A stretch of DNA of 21,582 nucleotides from Bacteroidota bacterium. GTDB lineage: Bacteria > Bacteroidota > Bacteroidia > Bacteroidales > VadinHA17. The notes beneath the pieces were generated by a model that was given only the letters and a program-made list of their open reading frames with translations, was not told where the DNA came from and did no database searches. The translations under genes were made by a program, and so were the position numbers. Within the stretch, counting starts at the first letter, position 1; the number at the start of each line of letters is the position of its first letter. The stretch lies in assembly GCA_015222065.1 (NCBI GenBank), contig JADFUQ010000269.1, positions 1 to 21,582 of the forward strand, read 5' to 3'. Positions 17,915 through 21,582 of the stretch are shown here, piece by piece.

Positions 17915-18204
17915 TTATTTCTTCTTTTTATACATATAATAATGGTTTAAATATACAATTTATTCAAGAATAATTAAAATATTAATCTGTTTAATGTCTG
18001 CAGGAAAACAAATTAAACAACCTAATATAACGCTTCAATAAAATAGTAACATATAACCCCATGGTGACAAATCTCAATTCACAAAAATCAAAACAGAATT
18101 AACCGACATATTATTTTTACGTCTTATTTTTTGTTTTTTTGAACATTAGAATTTGATATTTATTTATTCACAAAATAATTAATTTTCAAAGGTGTTCATG
18201 AGGT

Positions 18205-18223
18205 CTCCGCCAGCTGGCGGATC
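18205..18223. repeat. GC-rich interspersed palindrome, copy 2
   Basis: CTCCGCCAGCTGGCGGATC contains a perfect 16-bp palindrome (18206-18221). It differs from copy 1 (6244-6262) only at the two positions after CTCCGCC. It is a GC-rich island in AT-rich DNA, 75 bp beyond the stop of the paralogue B gene. Confidence 0.85.
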
Positions 18224-18224
18224 A

Positions 18225-18259
18225 GTTGTTATTTGGTACTTGTCATTTGGAATTTTAAG
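18225..18259. repeat. Heptad-period tract beside the GC palindrome
   Basis: Successive 7-bp units GTTGTTA, TTTGGTA, CTTGTCA and TTTGGAA (18225-18252) share the frame NTTGNNA, and a degenerate fifth, TTTTAAG, follows. The repeat is in period more than in exact sequence. It lies 39 bp downstream of the stop of the 18299-19288 gene. Confidence 0.65.
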
Positions 18260-18298
18260 AATAAGATAAATATGTATATGTTTTAATGAAACGCAGTA

Positions 18299-19288
18299 CT
18301 AATTTATGATTTCGTCCCTGGTTTTTCTGATTAGATTTTTTATTTGCAAAATATTATCTTTAGTAATATCAATTTTATTCCCTGATGTGACGATTACTTT
18401 ATTAACTGTATCAATACTGAGATCATTTTTTTTATAATAAATATCAAATTCCCTAAAATAGTTTTGCAGTAATCTTAATTTCCTGTAATAAATTGCAACC
18501 TCTGTGTCATGGTGGTAGTTTTTAGCTAAATTTACCAGGGAATTCAAAGAGTATTTTTGTTCAGCGATAATAGAAATAATTTCCGGATCAGGATTTTCTT
18601 CATTATATAGTGCTTCGGTTGCGATGTATAATGCTTCAACCCATCCTCCTATTATGATCATTGCAGCTGCACTTTCCCTGTTTTGTTCCTTCAGGTGATT
18701 TTTCACAATAGCAAAAGTTGCTGTTGCAATTTGTATTAAAGAATCCGGATTATTAAAATTTTTATCAAGTGATTCCCGGGGGGTATAAATTACATCATCC
18801 GGTATCCCTAACTGATTTGTTAGTTTCTCAATCACAGTCCAATAATTTATTGATTCCTGTGACAAATTGAACAACTGTGTATAACCCAGATCAACACCAT
18901 AAATTCCAAGATTAAGGGCAATTTTTGAGCTGGTTAAATAATTTGATGAATTTTTCGTAGAATTAAGAATAGCCGGGGTGTATTCTGCCCCAACACTTTC
19001 AAAAATTCTTGTTATTTCAATCGGAGAATATAAACCGTAAAAAATAGACTTCTCGTTTTTTACCATTTCTTCAATACTGCGGGACATATCTCCGAGATCC
19101 TCGATTTCCTTATCGAGGTTAACCTTTTGTTCCTCTCGGGTTTGACAACTGAAAAACAGGTGGCTGATTATAATGACACTAACAAGGGATTTAAAAATAT
19201 TCCTCAACGAATAAATAATTGAATTATTGTAAATCAAGTTGTTCTTACATGGCATCATACAACATTTTAAGTTAGTTAAAAGTAGCAA
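18299..19288 (-). CDS. Helical lipoprotein of unknown function, paralogue B
   Basis: The 329-residue reading has a late lipobox (FFSC, Cys48) after the hydrophobic run SLVSVIIISHLFFSC. Signal peptides are rarely this long, so translation probably starts at the Met pair 11-12 (19258 or 19255) or later. The mature part is helical and shares with paralogue A the blocks NLGIYGVDLGY (126-136), NQLGI (158-162) and GGWVEALY (214-221), plus the SPIEITRIFE segment (88-97) matching PTSFEVIEMI. The function is unknown and no enzyme motif is seen. It lies 164 bp after dnaG, with repeat tracts between them, and 384 bp before paralogue A. Divergence between the two suggests an old duplication. Confidence 0.8.
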   Translation of the reverse strand: MLLLTNLKCCMMPCKNNLIYNNSIIYSLRNIFKSLVSVIIISHLFFSCQTREEQKVNLDKEIEDLGDMSRSIEEMVKNEKSIFYGLYSPIEITRIFESVGAEYTPAILNSTKNSSNYLTSSKIALNLGIYGVDLGYTQLFNLSQESINYWTVIEKLTNQLGIPDDVIYTPRESLDKNFNNPDSLIQIATATFAIVKNHLKEQNRESAAAMIIIGGWVEALYIATEALYNEENPDPEIISIIAEQKYSLNSLVNLAKNYHHDTEVAIYYRKLRLLQNYFREFDIYYKKNDLSIDTVNKVIVTSGNKIDITKDNILQIKNLIRKTRDEIIN

Positions 19289-19326
19289 ATATTGTTAAAC
19301 ATACAAGGAACTAATTTAATTCAAGG

Positions 19327-19354
19327 TTCTGGTTGCTGGTTACTGGTCACTGGT
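19327..19354. repeat. Heptad tract downstream of dnaG
   Basis: Four 7-bp units TTCTGGT, TGCTGGT, TACTGGT and CACTGGT share NNCTGGT. The third is identical to the unit over the glpD 3' end (7061-7081). Confidence 0.85.
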
Positions 19355-19367
19355 TTGTTTTTTTCTT

Positions 19368-19395
19368 AACCTCAAACATTCTTCAAACCTCAAAC
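19368..19395. repeat. 28-bp dispersed direct repeat, copy 2
   Basis: Exact match to 8700-8727. As there, it follows a CTGGT/CAGGT-type heptad run and a T-rich stretch, so the shared unit is a compound element larger than 28 bp. Confidence 0.95.
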
Positions 19396-19409
19396 TCTTT
19401 ATTCTTCCT

Positions 19410-19450
19410 TACTTACCTACTCACCTACTCACCTTACTCACCTAATCTCT
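19410..19450. repeat. 8-bp tandem repeat next to the dnaG stop
   Basis: TACTTACC (19410-19417), TACTCACC (19418-19425) and TACTCACC (19426-19433), one inserted T, then TACTCACC (19435-19442) and a decayed unit. It ends 2 bp before the dnaG stop codon (19453-19455, minus). Confidence 0.85.
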
Positions 19451-19452
19451 TG

Positions 19453-21399
19453 TTACAGAATTATCCTTTCACCCAAGTCTTTTGAGAGCTGTTTTTTAAG
19501 ATCATTCAACAAAATGTAACGTGTTTGCAAATTTTCAATTTCTTCAACCTTTTGTTGTTCCTGTGCTGTTTTTAATTCCTCTTGAATCTTTTTAATTGTA
19601 ATCATTATCTTCTTATTCTTGAATGCAATGAGGATTTCCGGTATTACCTCTTTTAGCTTCATTTCTTCTGTTTCTATATAACTCTCATGTTTTGACCAAA
19701 TCTTACTTATTTCAGGAGCCGGACTCAATAGTTCGGCTACCATATCACTAATAGTCTGATCCTGATGGTTAATAAAATACTTTTCTTCAATTTTTTGTTC
19801 ATTATTTTGTATATGCTGAATCTCTTCAAATATTTGCCTGCAAACAGGATGGTCAAACTCCAATTCATCATTAGTTATTTCATTTATAACAAATTCTGTC
19901 ACAGTTAATGTTTTAGCTTCTTCTTCTTCATCGGTATAGATTTCTATAAAATCCCGGTTACCATACAATAAAAGCAATCGAATGATCTCTTTTTCCTGGA
20001 CATCTGTTGTTTCCTGAAAGACTTGTTGTTGCTTTTTTCCGGGTTTCTCCTTTATTTCTTCTTCTTGCCTTGTAATATGGCGATATCTTTGTTCAGCTCT
20101 TTTCCTGCGGATCTTATTTGCCTCCGAGTTTAATACCCCTTCATCAACTTTCAACAACGTACTGCACTCTTTTATATAAACCGATCGGTTTATACTTTCC
20201 TGAATAGCAGCAATTGATTGAACAATATCTCGTATCAGGGATGACCTTTTCACCGGATCATTTCCTGCATCTTTAAGTAAAAGATTGGTTTTAAAACGGA
20301 TAAAATCAGTTGCTTCTGCTGCAAGAAATTCTATAAATTCCTTACTGCTAAGTTTCCGGGAATAGGAATCCGGATCTTCTCCCGGTGGTAATAATATTAC
20401 CTTAATATTTAAACCTTCTTCAAGAATAAGATCAATCCCTCTTAGCGAGGCTTTAATACCGGCTTCATCTCCATCAAATAGAATTGTTATATTTGGTGTA
20501 AATCTCTTAATAAGCCGAATTTGATCTTCGGTAAGTGAAGTGCCCGAAGAAGCTACAACATTGTGAATACCGGCCTGGTGCATTGCAAGAACGTCAGTAT
20601 ATCCTTCAACTAAAAAACAGTTTTCTGAATTAACAATTTCTTTCTTTGCCTGAAAAATACCGTATAATACTCTGCTTTTGTGGTAAATATCCGATTCAGG
20701 TGAATTTATGTATTTAGCTGCTTTTGTTTCTTTTTTTAATATTCTCCCTCCAAACCCAATTACCTGTCCGGACAAACTATGAATAGGAAAAATAACCCTG
20801 CCATTAAAACGGTCAAATGTGAAATTTTCCCTTTTTATAGTAAGACCGGTTTGAACAAGGTAGTCCAGTTTATAACCCGACTCTTGAGCAGTTTTGGTAA
20901 ATGAATCCTTTTGTTCCAGGCAATATCCAATACTAAACTCTTTTAATATTTCATGACGAAAGCCCCTTTCTTTAAAATAACTTAACCCAACAGATATCCC
21001 TTCCTGATGTTTAAATAAATTCTCGTGAAAATTACCAGCAGCAAATTTCGTTAAAATCAGCATGCTCTCCCGCTGATTCTTTTGCTCAACTTCTTCGGCT
21101 GTAAGTTCTTTCTCAACAATTTCAATATTATATTTCCCGGCCAGGAATTTAAGTGCTTCCGGATAACTTAAATGTTCGTGCTCCATAATAAAGTTTACTG
21201 CATTACCTCCGCTACCACAACCAAAACATTTATATATGCCTTTTGACGGGGAAACGGTAAAAGAGGGAGTTTTTTCATTATGAAACGGACAGAGTCCAAC
21301 ATAATTTACTCCCCTTTTCTTAAGAGTAACAAAATCCTGTACCACTTCAACAATTTCAACACTGTCCATTATCTTTTCAATCGTAACCCTGTCAATCAT
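19453..21399 (-). CDS. dnaG: DNA primase
   Basis: Synthesises RNA primers for DNA replication with the DnaB helicase. The 648 residues include the N-terminal CHC2 zinc ribbon with ligands Cys37, His40, Cys58 and Cys61 (LCPFHNEKTPSF, KCFGCGSGG). The catalytic core has FDRFNGRVIFPI (195-206) and GFGGR (215-219). The TOPRIM metal site consists of EGYTD (265-269, Glu265) and DGDEAG (309-314, Asp309 and Asp311). The C-terminal third (about 450-648) is Glu/Lys-rich and helical, the position of the helicase-binding domain. It is longer than E. coli DnaG (581), mostly from this tail. No rpsU or rpoD neighbour is visible, so it is not in the enterobacterial macromolecular-synthesis operon. The 183 bp upstream hold no clear promoter match. 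Confidence 0.97.
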   Translation of the reverse strand: MIDRVTIEKIMDSVEIVEVVQDFVTLKKRGVNYVGLCPFHNEKTPSFTVSPSKGIYKCFGCGSGGNAVNFIMEHEHLSYPEALKFLAGKYNIEIVEKELTAEEVEQKNQRESMLILTKFAAGNFHENLFKHQEGISVGLSYFKERGFRHEILKEFSIGYCLEQKDSFTKTAQESGYKLDYLVQTGLTIKRENFTFDRFNGRVIFPIHSLSGQVIGFGGRILKKETKAAKYINSPESDIYHKSRVLYGIFQAKKEIVNSENCFLVEGYTDVLAMHQAGIHNVVASSGTSLTEDQIRLIKRFTPNITILFDGDEAGIKASLRGIDLILEEGLNIKVILLPPGEDPDSYSRKLSSKEFIEFLAAEATDFIRFKTNLLLKDAGNDPVKRSSLIRDIVQSIAAIQESINRSVYIKECSTLLKVDEGVLNSEANKIRRKRAEQRYRHITRQEEEIKEKPGKKQQQVFQETTDVQEKEIIRLLLLYGNRDFIEIYTDEEEEAKTLTVTEFVINEITNDELEFDHPVCRQIFEEIQHIQNNEQKIEEKYFINHQDQTISDMVAELLSPAPEISKIWSKHESYIETEEMKLKEVIPEILIAFKNKKIMITIKKIQEELKTAQEQQKVEEIENLQTRYILLNDLKKQLSKDLGERIIL

Positions 21400-21560
21400 C
21401 TGCTTTGCTGTTAATCAGACTTTTATTTAATTAATAACAACTAACCTGAAAAATTCATGAATTCTATGCTAATTTACATAATAATTCATCAGTAAATAAT
21501 ATTAATCCATGTGATTACTGGTAAATAATAAGGGTTCTTTAAGATAATACGTAGTTATAC

Positions 21561-21582
21561 TGGAATGTTGGAATGTTGGAAT
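21561..21582. repeat. 8-bp tandem repeat cut by the window end
   Basis: TGGAATGT is repeated twice (21561-21568, 21569-21576) and a third copy begins at 21577 and runs off the window. Its full length and which gene it borders cannot be seen. Confidence 0.8.

Larger units (their letters stand above)
17915..18298. other. 384-bp gene-free region between the two lipoprotein genes
   Basis: AT-rich and without a supported gene or RNA. The part near 18299 holds the second copy of the GC-rich palindrome (18205-18223) followed directly by a heptad-period tract (18225-18259). No clear TAnnTTTG promoter for the 17072-17914 gene was found; TATATTTA close to its start is the nearest match. Confidence 0.6.

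Noticed and set aside
7061..19450. Repeat tracts as a CRISPR array
   Set aside because: Units are 7-8 bp without unique spacers, and no cas genes are present.
21452..21463. 12-bp palindrome AATTCATGAATT upstream of dnaG as an operator
   Set aside because: Several perfect 12-bp palindromes are expected by chance in AT-rich DNA of this length, and no second copy was noticed.

Overview
The window reads as a chromosomal segment of a Bacteroidota bacterium, probably in or near Bacteroidales/Marinilabiliales. The evidence is its AT-rich intergenic DNA, several short lipoprotein signal peptides, a DUF5916-type outer-membrane protein, Bacteroidota-style FtsX permeases without a linked ATPase, a best promoter candidate of the TTTG/TAnnTTTG type, and a general lack of strong Shine-Dalgarno sites. 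No SusC/SusD pair, integrase, transposase, CRISPR array, tRNA or rRNA was seen.

Layout. At the left edge a GH16 beta-glucanase lipoprotein (minus) diverges from a plus-strand group: tldD, tldE (5 bp apart) and a DUF5916 protein. TldD starts with a twin-arginine signal while its partner TldE has no signal. The DUF5916 gene converges on a minus-strand glycerol operon, glpK-glpD-glpF, which covers uptake of glycerol, phosphorylation to glycerol-3-phosphate and oxidation to dihydroxyacetone phosphate. Upstream on the same strand lie a secreted TapB/DUF3108-like protein, a large FtsX/MacB-type permease and a 1031-residue ABCG-like exporter with a probable TerB-like N-terminal domain and a greatly enlarged loop before its last membrane helix. 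Beyond these are two paralogous helical lipoproteins of unknown function, the first ending in a clear intrinsic terminator, and then dnaG (primase).

Non-coding structure is the least ordinary part. Five intergenic tracts just downstream of minus-strand genes are built of 7-bp units (partly 8-bp in one), each with a different unit sequence but nearly the same period. Two of them run over the stop codons of glpD and glpK, so repeat DNA encodes the last residues of GlpD. Two tracts share an exact 28-bp block 10.7 kb apart. A separate GC-rich palindrome occurs twice (6244-6262 and 18205-18223), once beside a 23-bp imperfect tandem duplication and once beside a heptad tract.

I see no convincing defence system, biosynthetic cluster or phage region. 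The best leads are the heptad tracts, the Tat-signalled TldD with a signal-less TldE, and the lipoprotein pair beside the ABCG-like exporter.
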